Source of the DNA: Burkholderia sp. Bp9142 | GTDB lineage: Bacteria; Pseudomonadota; Gammaproteobacteria; Burkholderiales; Burkholderiaceae | DNA length: 64,000 nucleotides | NCBI RefSeq assembly: GCF_003853415.1 | Contig: NZ_QTPP01000033.1 | Span: forward strand, 23,779 to 87,778 | Reading direction: 5' to 3' | Part shown: piece after piece, positions 28,925 to 37,624 of the stretch | Numbering within the stretch: position 1 is the first letter of the stretch | How the letters are laid out: each line of letters begins with the position of its first letter | Translations under genes and position numbers: made by a program | The notes under the pieces: model-generated | Told to the model about the DNA's origin: nothing | The model's database searches: none | What the model saw: only the letters and a program-made list of their open reading frames with translations

Positions 28925-29047
28925 ATTTGTGCATCCCGTAAAGGGGCCGCATGGCCTCACGCTACAATGCGCGGTTTGGAATCGCGGCGGCCACGCGGGC
29001 CGCAGGGTTCCCGCCGCTCGCGGCGCCCGTTTGCCGATTTTGCTCCG

Positions 29048-30436
29048 ATGACACGAACCCGTTCCTCCGCTCCGTCTTCCTCCGGCCGTCCCGCGCGCCT
29101 GTCCGCACTGCATCTCGCGCCCGATTCGCTGGGCTTTGCGCTCGACGCGGCCGCGCAGGCGGTCGATGCGGTGCGGCGCGGCACGGCGCTGCCGGCGGCA
29201 CTGGCCGCCGTGTTCGCGCAGATGCCGGCCGGCGCGCAGGCGCTGGCGCGCGGCGCGACGCAGGACGTCGCCTACCGCACGATGCGCCGCCTCGGCACCG
29301 CGGACTGGCTGATCGGCCGGCTCGTCAGCAAGGCGCCGCCCGCGCACGTGCAGGCGGTGCTCGCCGGCGCGCTTGCGCTGCTGCTCGATCCGGAAGAATC
29401 GGCGGCGTATCCGGCGTTCACGATCGTCGACCAGGCCGTCACCGTGATCGGCGCCCGACGTGAACATGCGTTCGCGAAGGGGCTGGTCAACGCGGTGCTG
29501 CGCCGTTTCCAGCGTGAGCGCGACGCGCTCGTCGCGGCGCTGCAGGACGATCCGGTCGCCCGCTGGAATTACCGCCCATGGTGGATCGATGCGGTGAAGC
29601 GCGCGTGGCCGGATGCATGGCAGGCGATCCTCGCGGCCGGCGAGCGCCAGGGGCCGCTGACGCTGCGCGTGAACGCGCGCCGCGCGACCGTCGACGCGTA
29701 TCTCGACACACTGCGCGCGAACGGGATCGACGCGATCGCGATCGGCCGCCATGCGGTGCGGCTCGCGTCGGCGCTTCCGGTCGAGCGCATTCCGGGCTTC
29801 GTCGATGGCGTCGTGTCGGTGCAGGATGCCGGTGCGCAGCTCGCGGCCGAATGGCTCGGCGCGCGTGACGGCATGCGCGTGCTCGACGCGTGCGCGGCAC
29901 CGGGCGGCAAGACCGGCCATATCCTCGAGCTGGCCGACGCGGACGTCGTCGCGCTCGAGAGCGACGCGACCCGTGCGGCGCGCATCGGCGAGAACCTCGC
30001 GCGCCTGTCGCTCGCGGCGGACGTACGGGTCGGCGACGCAGGCGCGCCGCACGCGTGGTACGACGGCCGGCCGTTCGATCGCATCCTCGCCGACGTGCCG
30101 TGCTCGGCGTCGGGCATCGTGCGCCGCCATCCCGACATCCGCTGGCTGCGCCGCGAAGCCGACATCGCCGCGCTCGTCGCCGAACAGCGCCGCATCCTGA
30201 CGGCGTTGTGGCCGCTCGTGAAGCCGGGCGGCGAACTGCTCTACGTGACCTGCTCGATCTTTCCCGAGGAGGGCGAATTGCAGGCCCGCTGGTTTGAAGC
30301 GTCCTGTGAAGATGCGGTACGATTGGACGCGCCCGGCCAACTGCTGCCGGGCGGCGTGCACGGCGGGGCGGCCGGCGCACTTGACCAGAACACCGATCAC
30401 GACGGATTTTTCTACGCGCGGTTTCAGAAACGGTGA
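29048..30436 (+). CDS. rsmB: 16S rRNA m5C967 methyltransferase RsmB
   Basis: A 462-residue SAM-dependent methyltransferase that modifies C967 of 16S rRNA. The N-terminal NusB-like domain spans about residues 20-160, followed by the Rossmann methyltransferase domain. Seen there are ACAAPGGKTGHILEL (SAM binding, near 280), DVPCSASGIVRRHPDIRW (Pro-Cys motif, near 350) and the catalytic cysteine in YVTCSIFPEEGE (near 400). The ATG at 29048 is chosen; the frame is open further upstream without a ribosome site. The TGA overlaps the GTG start of the next gene, so it heads a four-gene coupled operon with the two-component pair. Confidence 0.95.
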   Translation: MTRTRSSAPSSSGRPARLSALHLAPDSLGFALDAAAQAVDAVRRGTALPAALAAVFAQMPAGAQALARGATQDVAYRTMRRLGTADWLIGRLVSKAPPAHVQAVLAGALALLLDPEESAAYPAFTIVDQAVTVIGARREHAFAKGLVNAVLRRFQRERDALVAALQDDPVARWNYRPWWIDAVKRAWPDAWQAILAAGERQGPLTLRVNARRATVDAYLDTLRANGIDAIAIGRHAVRLASALPVERIPGFVDGVVSVQDAGAQLAAEWLGARDGMRVLDACAAPGGKTGHILELADADVVALESDATRAARIGENLARLSLAADVRVGDAGAPHAWYDGRPFDRILADVPCSASGIVRRHPDIRWLRREADIAALVAEQRRILTALWPLVKPGGELLYVTCSIFPEEGELQARWFEASCEDAVRLDAPGQLLPGGVHGGAAGALDQNTDHDGFFYARFQKR

Positions 30437-31023
30437 CGATCAAACACCTTTTTCCACTTCGGCTCGCGGCCGTCCTGCTGGTGGCGTTGACGCTGTGCCT
30501 GGCTGTCGTTCGGCCGGCGCGCGCCGAGTCGATCGCCGTGCAGCGTGCATCGCTGCAGGCTGACGGAAGCGGCTGGAGCCTCGATGCCCGCTTCGATTTC
30601 GAGCTGAATCCGAACCTCGAGGATGCCGTCAACAAGGGCATCCCGCTTTACTTCACGACCGACTTCGAACTCGGCCGCGCGCGCTGGTACTGGTTCGACG
30701 AGCAGCCGGTGTCGGTGTCGCAGACGATCCGCCTGTCGTTCCAGCCGCTCACGCGCGAGTACCGCGTGTCGACGGGCGGGCTGCAACTCGGCTTCCCGTC
30801 GCTGAAGGACGCGCTTGCGGTCGTCCGGCACATCACGTCATGGCACGTGATCGACCGCAACCAGGTGCGCGCCGGCGAAACCTATACGGCCTCGGTGCGC
30901 ATGCAGCTCGATACGGCGCTGATGCCGAAGCCGTTCCAGGTCGACGCGGTGAACAACCGCGACTGGACGCTCGGCTCGGACTGGAAGCGCTTCAACTTCA
31001 CGGTGACCGAACGTGCTAAATAA
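30433..31023 (+). CDS. DUF4390 exported protein
   Basis: A 196-residue protein of unknown function, starting at a GTG that overlaps the rsmB stop by 4 bases. A signal peptide is clear (residues 1-31, VLLVALTLCLAVVRPARA). The mature part carries the DUF4390 pattern: DFELNPNLEDAVNKGIPLYF, the aromatic ARWYWFDE, and the C-terminal DWTLGSDWKRFNFTV. In beta-proteobacteria this family regularly lies between rsmB and an NtrY-like kinase, so a periplasmic role in that signalling system is a reasonable inference. The stop overlaps the start of the kinase gene. Confidence 0.88.
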   Translation: MTIKHLFPLRLAAVLLVALTLCLAVVRPARAESIAVQRASLQADGSGWSLDARFDFELNPNLEDAVNKGIPLYFTTDFELGRARWYWFDEQPVSVSQTIRLSFQPLTREYRVSTGGLQLGFPSLKDALAVVRHITSWHVIDRNQVRAGETYTASVRMQLDTALMPKPFQVDAVNNRDWTLGSDWKRFNFTVTERAK

Positions 31024-33427
31024 AGTGCGCCGCGCGGCCAGCGGGAAGAGCCTCCTCGTTCGCGTGATCGTCTCGACCGTCGCGCTCACTGCGCTGCTGC
31101 TGCTCGTGCTGCTGGCGGCCGCGAGCGCGAACACCGAGTTCTTCGACCGCTACTACTCGTGGCTGTACGCGATGAACATCATCGTCGCGCTCGTGTTCCT
31201 GCTGGTGGTGCTCGGGCTGATCGGGATGATCGTCGTGCGCCTGAGGAAGGGCAAGTTCGGCACGCGGCTGCTCGCGAAGCTCGCGGTGTTCTTCGCGCTC
31301 GTCGGCGTGGTGCCGGGCGGCATCATCTACATCGTGTCGTACCAGTTCGTGTCGCGCAGTATCGAGTCGTGGTTCGACGTGAACGTCGAGACCGCGCTGA
31401 CGGCCGGCCTGAATCTCGGCCGCGGGATGCTCGACGCATCGCTGTCCGACCTGCAGACGAAGGCGCGGCTGATGTCCGACCAGCTCGCGAGCGTCGATGC
31501 GAACACGAACGGCACGACGCTCACGCTCCTGCGCCTGCGCGACCAGTTCGGCGTGCAGGACGCGACGATCGTCGAGCCGAGCCGCGGCGCCTCGGGCGCG
31601 GCGCCCGAACTGCACATCGTCGCGCAGGCGTCGGGCAATTTCGCCGCGCTGATTCCGGACGACCTGCCGACGCCGCTGATGCTGAGCCAGGCGCGCGAAC
31701 ACGGCGCGTACGCGGCGATCGAGGGCGAAGTCGACGGCGACCCGCGCGCGCACGGCGCGAAGGGCGCGTTGCGGCTGCGCGTCGTGCGGCCGATTCCCGA
31801 TGCGACGACGTCGCTGCTGCAGCCCGCGGAGCGGTTCCTGCAGCTCACGCAGCCGGTGCCGCCCACGCTCGCGCACAACGCCGACGCCGTGCAGCGCGCG
31901 TATCGCGAGTACCAGGAAAAGTCGCTCGGCCGCACCGGGCTGCGCAAGATGTACATCGGTACGCTCACGCTCGCGCTGTTCCTCGCGACCTTCATCGCGA
32001 TGATGCTCGCGCTCGCACTCGGCCAGCAGCTCGCGCGGCCGCTGTTCCTGCTCGCGCAGGGCACGAAGGAGATCACCGAAGGCGACTACACGCCGAAGCG
32101 CGAGATCAAGTCGCGCGACGAGCTCGGCTTCCTCACGCAGTCGTTCAACGCGATGACGCGCCAGCTGTCCGAGGCGCGGCTCGCGGTCGAGAAGAACCGG
32201 GTCGCGCTCGAGCATTCGAAGACGTATCTCGAGAGCATTCTCGCGAACCTGACCGCCGGCGTGTTCGTGCTCGACCGCCAGTTCCGGCTGACGACGGCCA
32301 ACCGCGGCGCCGAGCGGATCTTCCGGCAGCCGTTCGGCTCGATGATCGGCACGGCGCTCGACCGGATCGGCGTCGTGGCGGAATTCGGCGCGATGGTGCG
32401 CAAGGCATTCGCCGATCGCGAGGCGGCTTCCGACGGCGGCAGCGGCGATCGCGGCCACTGGCAGCAGCAATTCGCGGTCGAAGTGCCGGGCGAAGCCGAT
32501 CCGCTGACCTTGCTCGTGCGCGGCACGCGCCTCGTCTCGACGGTCGAGGGCCAGGCCGACGATCCGCAGACATCGGGCTACGTCGTCGTGTTCGACGACA
32601 TCTCCGACGTGATTTCCGCGCAGCGTTCGGTCGCATGGGGCGAGGTTGCGCGGCGGCTCGCGCACGAGATCAAGAACCCGCTGACGCCGATCCAGCTGTC
32701 GGCCGAGCGGCTGCAGATGAAGCTGTCCGACAAGCTCGCGCCGCACGATGCGGACGTGCTCAAGCGCGGCGCGACGATGATCGTCAACCAGGTGGCCGCG
32801 ATGAAGCGGATGGTCGACGACTTCCGCGAATATGCGCGCACGCCGCCGGCGGTGCTCGCGAACCTGCAGTTGAACGAACTGGCGAGCGAGGTGCTCGGGC
32901 TGTATGGTGTCGGCGAAGGCAAGAGCGCGATCGTCGCCGAGCTCGCGCCGTCGCTGCCGGTGATTCGCGGCGACGCGACGCAACTGCGCCAGGTGATTCA
33001 CAACCTGCTGCAGAACGCGCAGGATTCGGTCGCGGAAGTCGCGCATCCGCGTGTGTTGATCGAAACCAAGACAGTAGAATATGGCGATCCCGACGCCGAG
33101 GGCAAAACGCGCGTCGCGGTACGTCTTACCGTGTCCGACAACGGGCCCGGTTTTCCGGCACGCATCCTGACCCGTGCGTTCGAGCCTTACGTGACGACGA
33201 AGGCGAAGGGCACGGGGCTCGGGTTGGCCACGGTCAAGAAAATCGTCGACGAGCACGGCGCGCGGATCGATCTGCGCAATCGCATGCACGGCGAGACCGT
33301 CGAGGGTGCGCAGGTGTCGATCCTGTTCCTGCAGATGGCGAGCGATGCGCCAGGCGCCGAACCCGGCGCGCAGGGCGGGACGGCCCCCGCTAAGACAAAA
33401 GCAAGTGTGCAGACAAAGGCAGCGTAA
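31013..33427 (+). CDS. NtrY-like membrane sensor histidine kinase
   Basis: An 804-residue inner-membrane kinase starting at a GTG inside the end of the previous gene. Three membrane segments lie in the first 110 residues (VSTVALTALLLLVLLAAASA and others). A periplasmic region follows to about residue 320, then another membrane segment, HAMP (about 345-400), PAS (about 410-520), and the phosphoacceptor His551 in ARRLAHEIKNPLTPIQLSAE. The ATPase domain has DNGPGFP and a KGTGLGLATVKKIVDEHG G-box near residue 730. All catalytic boxes are intact. The C-terminal tail is Ala/Lys-rich. Its cognate regulator starts at the very next base. The signal sensed is unknown; NtrY relatives respond to nitrogen, redox or envelope state. 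Confidence 0.92.
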   Translation: MLNKVRRAASGKSLLVRVIVSTVALTALLLLVLLAAASANTEFFDRYYSWLYAMNIIVALVFLLVVLGLIGMIVVRLRKGKFGTRLLAKLAVFFALVGVVPGGIIYIVSYQFVSRSIESWFDVNVETALTAGLNLGRGMLDASLSDLQTKARLMSDQLASVDANTNGTTLTLLRLRDQFGVQDATIVEPSRGASGAAPELHIVAQASGNFAALIPDDLPTPLMLSQAREHGAYAAIEGEVDGDPRAHGAKGALRLRVVRPIPDATTSLLQPAERFLQLTQPVPPTLAHNADAVQRAYREYQEKSLGRTGLRKMYIGTLTLALFLATFIAMMLALALGQQLARPLFLLAQGTKEITEGDYTPKREIKSRDELGFLTQSFNAMTRQLSEARLAVEKNRVALEHSKTYLESILANLTAGVFVLDRQFRLTTANRGAERIFRQPFGSMIGTALDRIGVVAEFGAMVRKAFADREAASDGGSGDRGHWQQQFAVEVPGEADPLTLLVRGTRLVSTVEGQADDPQTSGYVVVFDDISDVISAQRSVAWGEVARRLAHEIKNPLTPIQLSAERLQMKLSDKLAPHDADVLKRGATMIVNQVAAMKRMVDDFREYARTPPAVLANLQLNELASEVLGLYGVGEGKSAIVAELAPSLPVIRGDATQLRQVIHNLLQNAQDSVAEVAHPRVLIETKTVEYGDPDAEGKTRVAVRLTVSDNGPGFPARILTRAFEPYVTTKAKGTGLGLATVKKIVDEHGARIDLRNRMHGETVEGAQVSILFLQMASDAPGAEPGAQGGTAPAKTKASVQTKAA

Positions 33428-34129
33428 ATGGCAACCATCCTGGTGGTAGATGATGAAATGGGCATCCGGGAATTGCTCTCGGAGATCCTCAGCGATGAAG
33501 GACATGTCGTCGAGGCAGCGGAGAACGCGCAGGCCGCGCGGGAATACCGTCTGAATCAGGCGCCCGATCTCGTGCTGCTCGATATCTGGATGCCCGATAC
33601 CGACGGCGTCACGCTGCTCAAGGAATGGGCGGCGCAGGGCCTGTTGACGATGCCCGTGATCATGATGTCCGGGCACGCGACGATCGACACGGCCGTCGAG
33701 GCGACCAAGATCGGTGCACTGGATTTCCTCGAGAAGCCGATCGCGCTGCAGAAGCTGCTGAAGTCGGTCGAGCACGGTCTCGCGCGCGGTGCGGCACCGG
33801 TGTCCGTCAACGCGGCGGCAAAGGCCGGCGCCGGCCACGCGTCGGGCCCGGCGGCGGTCGCGTCGGCCGCCGCGCTGCCGACGCTCGGCGACGACATGGC
33901 CGCGGCGCTCGGCCTTGCGGGCCAGACGGCTGCGATTCCGTTCGACATCCCGTTGCGCGAAGCGCGCGACGCGTTCGAGCGTGCGTACTTCGAATATCAC
34001 CTCGCGCGCGAGAACGGCAGCATGACGCGCGTCGCGGAGAAGACGGGCCTCGAGCGCACGCACCTGTATCGCAAGCTCAAGCAGCTCGGCGTCGAGCTCG
34101 GCAAGAAGCCGTCGGAAGGCGCCGCATAA
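33428..34129 (+). CDS. Response regulator with receiver and Fis-type HTH, no AAA+ domain
   Basis: A 233-residue regulator. The receiver domain (residues 1-120) has the acidic pair Asp8-Asp9, the phosphoacceptor Asp52 (LVLLDIWMPD) and the Lys of FLEKPIA (near 103). An Ala-rich linker (about 120-180) leads to a Fis-family helix-turn-helix at the end (MTRVAEKTGLERTHLYRKLK). The sigma-54-activating AAA+ domain found in NtrX/NtrC between these parts is absent, so it cannot activate sigma-54 promoters in the usual way. It directly abuts the kinase gene. The layout recalls RegA/PrrA-type regulators. Confidence 0.9.
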   Translation: MATILVVDDEMGIRELLSEILSDEGHVVEAAENAQAAREYRLNQAPDLVLLDIWMPDTDGVTLLKEWAAQGLLTMPVIMMSGHATIDTAVEATKIGALDFLEKPIALQKLLKSVEHGLARGAAPVSVNAAAKAGAGHASGPAAVASAAALPTLGDDMAAALGLAGQTAAIPFDIPLREARDAFERAYFEYHLARENGSMTRVAEKTGLERTHLYRKLKQLGVELGKKPSEGAA

Positions 34130-34191
34130 AAATATTTCGCGAATACCCTTGCGCAAGTGAAGAGAGCTGGATATACTTTCTCTTCTTCGTT

Positions 34192-34267
34192 GGCCCGGTA
34201 GCTCAGTTGGTAGAGCAGCGGATTGAAAATCCGCGTGTCGATGGTTCGATTCCGTCCCAGGCCACCA
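34192..34267 (+). tRNA. tRNA-Phe (anticodon GAA)
   Basis: A 76-base cloverleaf: acceptor GGCCCGG / CCAGGCC, D-stem GCTC / GAGC, anticodon stem GCGGA / TCCGC with loop TTGAAAA (anticodon GAA), T-stem GATGG / CCGTC with loop TTCGATT, and an encoded CCA. Position 5 (C) faces A at position 68, a single mismatch in the acceptor stem. Confidence 0.95.
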
Positions 34268-34277
34268 GCAGTTCCAA

Positions 34278-34308
34278 CCCCAAGAATCGGAAGGTTCTTG
34301 GGGTTTTT
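34278..34308 (+). terminator. Terminator of tRNA-Phe
   Basis: CCCCAAGAA and TTCTTGGGG form a perfect 9-bp stem with an 8-base loop, directly followed by TTTTT, 10 bases past the tRNA end. Confidence 0.95.
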
Positions 34309-34617
34309 CGTTTGTGGTGGGTTTGCGCGGCATCGGTGGTGCGTCCGGCAGCATTCGCCGGGGCGTGATAAAATCCGTGCCCGCTCAATGACTTAGCGCA
34401 TCGCTTCATGCGTACGGCAGGGCTGCCCGCAGGCGCCGCCGTGACGCGCGGCAACGATGCCGCGCGATGGGCGGTATAAGCGCGCCGCCGCGTTCGCGGC
34501 CGGCCGCGCTGCCTATACTGGTCGAGCCGGCGCAGGCCGGCACGCGTCGGGCCGCCCGGCGGCAGCCGGTCCCGGGGCGCAGCGCGACGCGAGCCTACAC
34601 ATTCACGGAGTATCACG

Positions 34618-35352
34618 GTGATTCGGACAGACGCTAAAGACGGCGCGCTCGTGTTGTTTTCCGGCGGGCAGGACTCGGCCACGTGCGTGGCCTGGGCCCT
34701 GGAACGCTACCAGACGGTCGAGACGCTCGGCTTCGATTACGGCCAGCGCCACCGCGTCGAACTCGAATGTCGCGAAGGCGTGCGCGACGCACTGAAGAGT
34801 CAGTTTCCCGCCTGGGCCGACCGCCTCGGCGACGATCACATGGTCGACCTGTCGGTGCTCGGCGCGATCAGCGACACCGCGATGACGCGTACGATCGAGA
34901 TCGAGACCGCGGCGAACGGCTTGCCGAATACGTTCGTGCCGGGCCGCAACCTGCTGTTCATGACGATCGCGGCCGCGATTGCCTATCGCCGCGGATTGCG
35001 CGTGCTGGTCGGCGGGATGTGCGAGACCGATTTCTCGGGCTACCCCGACTGCCGCGACGACACGATGAAGGCGCTGCAGGTCGCGCTGAACCTCGGGATG
35101 GACACGCGCGTCGTGCTCGAGACGCCGCTGATGTGGCTCGACAAGGCGCAGACCTGGCAACTCGCCGAGCAGCTCGGCGGCGAGGCGCTCGTCGAGCTGA
35201 TCCGTGTCGAGACGCACACGTGCTACGTGGGCGAGCGCGCGGAACTGCACGACTGGGGCTTCGGCTGCGGCGAATGCCCGGCCTGCAAGCTGCGCAAGCG
35301 CGGCTACGAGGCCTACCTGAAGGGCGAGCGGGTGACCGAAGCGCCGCTGTGA
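34618..35352 (+). CDS. queC: 7-cyano-7-deazaguanine (preQ0) synthase QueC
   Basis: A 244-residue ATP-dependent enzyme that converts 7-carboxy-7-deazaguanine and ammonia to preQ0 in queuosine synthesis. The PP-loop ATP motif LFSGGQDSATC is near residues 13-23, and the C-terminal zinc site is CGECPACKLRKRG (near 219-231). The start is GTG at 34618 behind CACGGAG. The region upstream (34309-34617) carries no recognisable preQ1 riboswitch. First gene of queCED. Confidence 0.96.
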   Translation: MIRTDAKDGALVLFSGGQDSATCVAWALERYQTVETLGFDYGQRHRVELECREGVRDALKSQFPAWADRLGDDHMVDLSVLGAISDTAMTRTIEIETAANGLPNTFVPGRNLLFMTIAAAIAYRRGLRVLVGGMCETDFSGYPDCRDDTMKALQVALNLGMDTRVVLETPLMWLDKAQTWQLAEQLGGEALVELIRVETHTCYVGERAELHDWGFGCGECPACKLRKRGYEAYLKGERVTEAPL

Positions 35353-35422
35353 CGCGGCTGCGCCGGCGGCGCTTGATGGATATTCTGATCGACAACGAGC
35401 GGCGCGAGCCGGACGAAGCACG

Positions 35423-36055
35423 ATGACTTACGCGGTCAAGGAAATTTTCTACACGTTGCAGGGCGAGGGCGCGAACGCGGGCCGTCCGGCCGTGTTCTGC
35501 CGGTTCGCCGGCTGCAATCTGTGGTCGGGCCGCGAAGAGGATCGTGCGGAGGCCGTGTGCCGCTTCTGCGATACGGACTTCGTCGGCACCGACGGCGAGA
35601 ACGGCGGCAAGTTCAAGGACGCCGAAGCGCTCGCCGCGACGATCGCCGGCCTGTGGCCGGACGGCGAAGCGCACCGCTTCGTCGTCTGCACGGGCGGCGA
35701 GCCGATGCTGCAGCTCGACCAGCCGCTCGTCGACGCGCTGCACGCGGCGGGCTTCGAGATCGCGATCGAGACCAACGGCTCGCTGCCGGTGCTCGAGACG
35801 ATCGACTGGATCTGCGTGAGCCCGAAGGCCGACGCGCCGCTCGTCGTCACGAAGGGCAACGAACTGAAGGTCGTGATCCCGCAGGACAACCAGCGGCTTG
35901 CCGATTACGCGAAGCTCGATTTCGAGTATTTTCTCGTGCAGCCGATGGACGGCCCGTCGCGCGACATCAATACGAAGCTCGCGATCGACTGGTGCAAGCG
36001 GCATCCGCAGTGGCGGCTGTCGATGCAGACCCACAAATACCTGAACATTCCCTGA
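35423..36055 (+). CDS. queE: 7-carboxy-7-deazaguanine synthase QueE (radical SAM)
   Basis: A 210-residue radical-SAM enzyme that contracts the ring of carboxytetrahydropterin to carboxydeazaguanine. The cluster cysteines are arranged as C-x14-C-x2-C (CNLWSG...VCRFCDTDF, near residues 31-51) instead of CxxxCxxC. This variant is known from the structurally studied Burkholderia multivorans QueE. The SAM-binding GGEP is in VCTGGEPMLQLD (near 91-102). It uses the product of QueD and supplies QueC, its operon neighbours. Confidence 0.96.
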   Translation: MTYAVKEIFYTLQGEGANAGRPAVFCRFAGCNLWSGREEDRAEAVCRFCDTDFVGTDGENGGKFKDAEALAATIAGLWPDGEAHRFVVCTGGEPMLQLDQPLVDALHAAGFEIAIETNGSLPVLETIDWICVSPKADAPLVVTKGNELKVVIPQDNQRLADYAKLDFEYFLVQPMDGPSRDINTKLAIDWCKRHPQWRLSMQTHKYLNIP

Positions 36056-36073
36056 GCCACGGCTTTTGACATC

Positions 36074-36526
36074 GTGCTGATTACCCGAAAACTCGAATTC
36101 GACGCGGGCCACCGCATTCCCGATCACCGCAGCCAGTGCCGGAACCTGCACGGTCATCGCTACGTGCTCGAAGTCACGCTGCGCGGCGATCTCGTCGATA
36201 CCGAGGGGGCGCCCGACCGCGGCATGGTGATGGATTTCGCCGACGTGAAGGCGCTCGCGGTCGAGCACCTCGTCAACAAGTGGGACCACGCGTTCCTGGT
36301 CTACGCGCGCGACGAAGTCGTGCGCTCGTTCCTCGAGCAGATGGCCGACCACAAGACCGTCGTGATCGACCGGATCCCGACCGTCGAGAACCTCGCGGCG
36401 ATCGCGTTCGACATCCTCGCGAACGTGTACGACGCGCACTACGGCGTGAACCTGCGCCTGGAACGCGTGCGCCTGTACGAAACGCCGAACTGCTGGGCCG
36501 ACGTCGAGCGCCAGCCCGGCCGCTGA
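36074..36526 (+). CDS. queD: 6-carboxy-5,6,7,8-tetrahydropterin synthase QueD
   Basis: A 150-residue member of the 6-pyruvoyl-tetrahydropterin synthase family that makes carboxytetrahydropterin from dihydroneopterin triphosphate. The zinc histidines are in DAGHRIPDH (near residue 13) and NLHGHRY (near 30), with the catalytic Cys in SQCRNLHGH. ERVRLYETPNCWADV closes the protein as usual. The start is GTG at 36074, 18 bases after queE. Third gene of the queCED operon. Confidence 0.95.
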   Translation: MLITRKLEFDAGHRIPDHRSQCRNLHGHRYVLEVTLRGDLVDTEGAPDRGMVMDFADVKALAVEHLVNKWDHAFLVYARDEVVRSFLEQMADHKTVVIDRIPTVENLAAIAFDILANVYDAHYGVNLRLERVRLYETPNCWADVERQPGR

Positions 36527-36838
36527 CCCTACCTTCGCGGCAGCCCCGCCGGCCGGCGCGGGCTGCCCGCCATCGCGCCCCGCGGCCTCGTCCCGCGCCG
36601 GCGCGGCTGCCCGCCCGTTCCCACATTCCGTGTTTTGCCGCGCTATGATCGTTGCAAGGCAACGGAAAACACGCCATTGCGCCAGCGCGCGGCCCGCGCT
36701 GTCAGATTTGCCGCCCATGGCCGACTGACGTTCCGGGGCCCGGCGCGGCCGCCGTGCTTCGACAGCCTGGCGTGTTGCGCACCGCTTCGCCCGTTGCTTG
36801 TCCCGTTCGATTGCCGTTCCGTCCAGGAGGCCGTATCG
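36527..36838. other. Intergenic region, queD / aldolase
   Basis: 312 bases, very GC-rich, without a gene or a clear terminator. It must hold the promoter for the aldolase/Sel1 pair, but I could not fix one. A weak minus-strand frame here is only a shadow. Confidence 0.4.
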
Positions 36839-37624
36839 ATGAGCACGCTCACCAATTCCCTCAAACAACGCCTGCACGACGGCGACGAGCCGCTGTACGG
36901 CCTGTGGCTGTCGCTCGGCTGCGACTCGGCCGTGGAAGCGCTCGCGCACGCCGGCTACGACTGGCTCTGCATCGACATGGAGCACGCGCCGAACGACAGC
37001 CGCGACGTCGCGTCGCAACTGCGCGCGCTGGCCGCCGCGCACCTGCCGAGCGAGCCCGTCGTGCGCGTGCCGGGGCGCGAGCCGTGGCTCGTGAAGCGCG
37101 CGCTCGACGCGGCCGCGCGCACGCTGATGTTCCCGGGCATCGAGACGCCTGACGAGGCCGCGCACGCGGTGCGGCTTACGCGCTTTCCGTCGCCGGATTC
37201 CCCGGACGGGCTGCGCGGCGTGGCCGGCATGGTGCGCGCGGCGGCGTTCGGCATGCGCCGCGATTACCTGCAGACGGCCAACGCGCAGGTCGCGGTAATC
37301 GTGCAGATCGAATCGGCGCGCGGGATCGACGAAGTCGAGCGGATCGCCGCGACGCCGGGCGTCGACTGCCTGTTCGTCGGCCCGGCCGATCTGGCGGCGA
37401 GCCTCGGGCATCTCGGCGACAGCCGCCACCCGGACGTCGAAACCGCGATGGCGCGCGTGCTCGCGGCCGGCAAGCAGGCCGGCGTCGCGGTTGGCATCTT
37501 CGCGAGCGATACGGCGACCGCGCGCCAGTATCGCGGGGCCGGCTACCGGATGATCGCGTTGTCGGCCGACGTGAGCTGGCTGCTGCGCGCGACGCGCCAG
37601 GCGCTGCAGGAGGTGCGGTCATGA
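36839..37624 (+). CDS. HpcH/HpaI-family aldolase
   Basis: A 261-residue class II, metal-dependent pyruvate aldolase related to HpaI and GarL (retro-aldol cleavage of 4-hydroxy-2-oxo acids). Visible are GLWLSLGCDSAVEALAHAGYDWLCIDMEHAPND (N-terminal barrel with the catalytic His of EHAP), the metal ligand Glu in VIVQIESARGIDEVE (near 150-165), and the metal Asp in CLFVGPADLAASLG (near 178-191). The ATG at 36839 follows AGGAGG. The natural substrate is not predictable. The stop overlaps the ATG of the Sel1-repeat gene. Confidence 0.9.
   Translation: MSTLTNSLKQRLHDGDEPLYGLWLSLGCDSAVEALAHAGYDWLCIDMEHAPNDSRDVASQLRALAAAHLPSEPVVRVPGREPWLVKRALDAAARTLMFPGIETPDEAAHAVRLTRFPSPDSPDGLRGVAGMVRAAAFGMRRDYLQTANAQVAVIVQIESARGIDEVERIAATPGVDCLFVGPADLAASLGHLGDSRHPDVETAMARVLAAGKQAGVAVGIFASDTATARQYRGAGYRMIALSADVSWLLRATRQALQEVRS

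Noticed and set aside
31016..34354. 1,112-codon minus-strand frame across the kinase/regulator genes and tRNA-Phe
   Set aside because: It is antisense to a conserved kinase, a regulator and a tRNA; the composition is Arg/His-rich, typical of shadow frames.
34309..34617. Possible preQ1 riboswitch upstream of queC
   Set aside because: No compact hairpin with an A-rich tail of the preQ1 type was visible; the segment is GC-rich with only a TATACT-like -10.
35423..36055. QueE cysteine spacing as a new radical-SAM variant
   Set aside because: The C-x14-C-x2-C arrangement is already known from Burkholderia QueE, so it is not novel.
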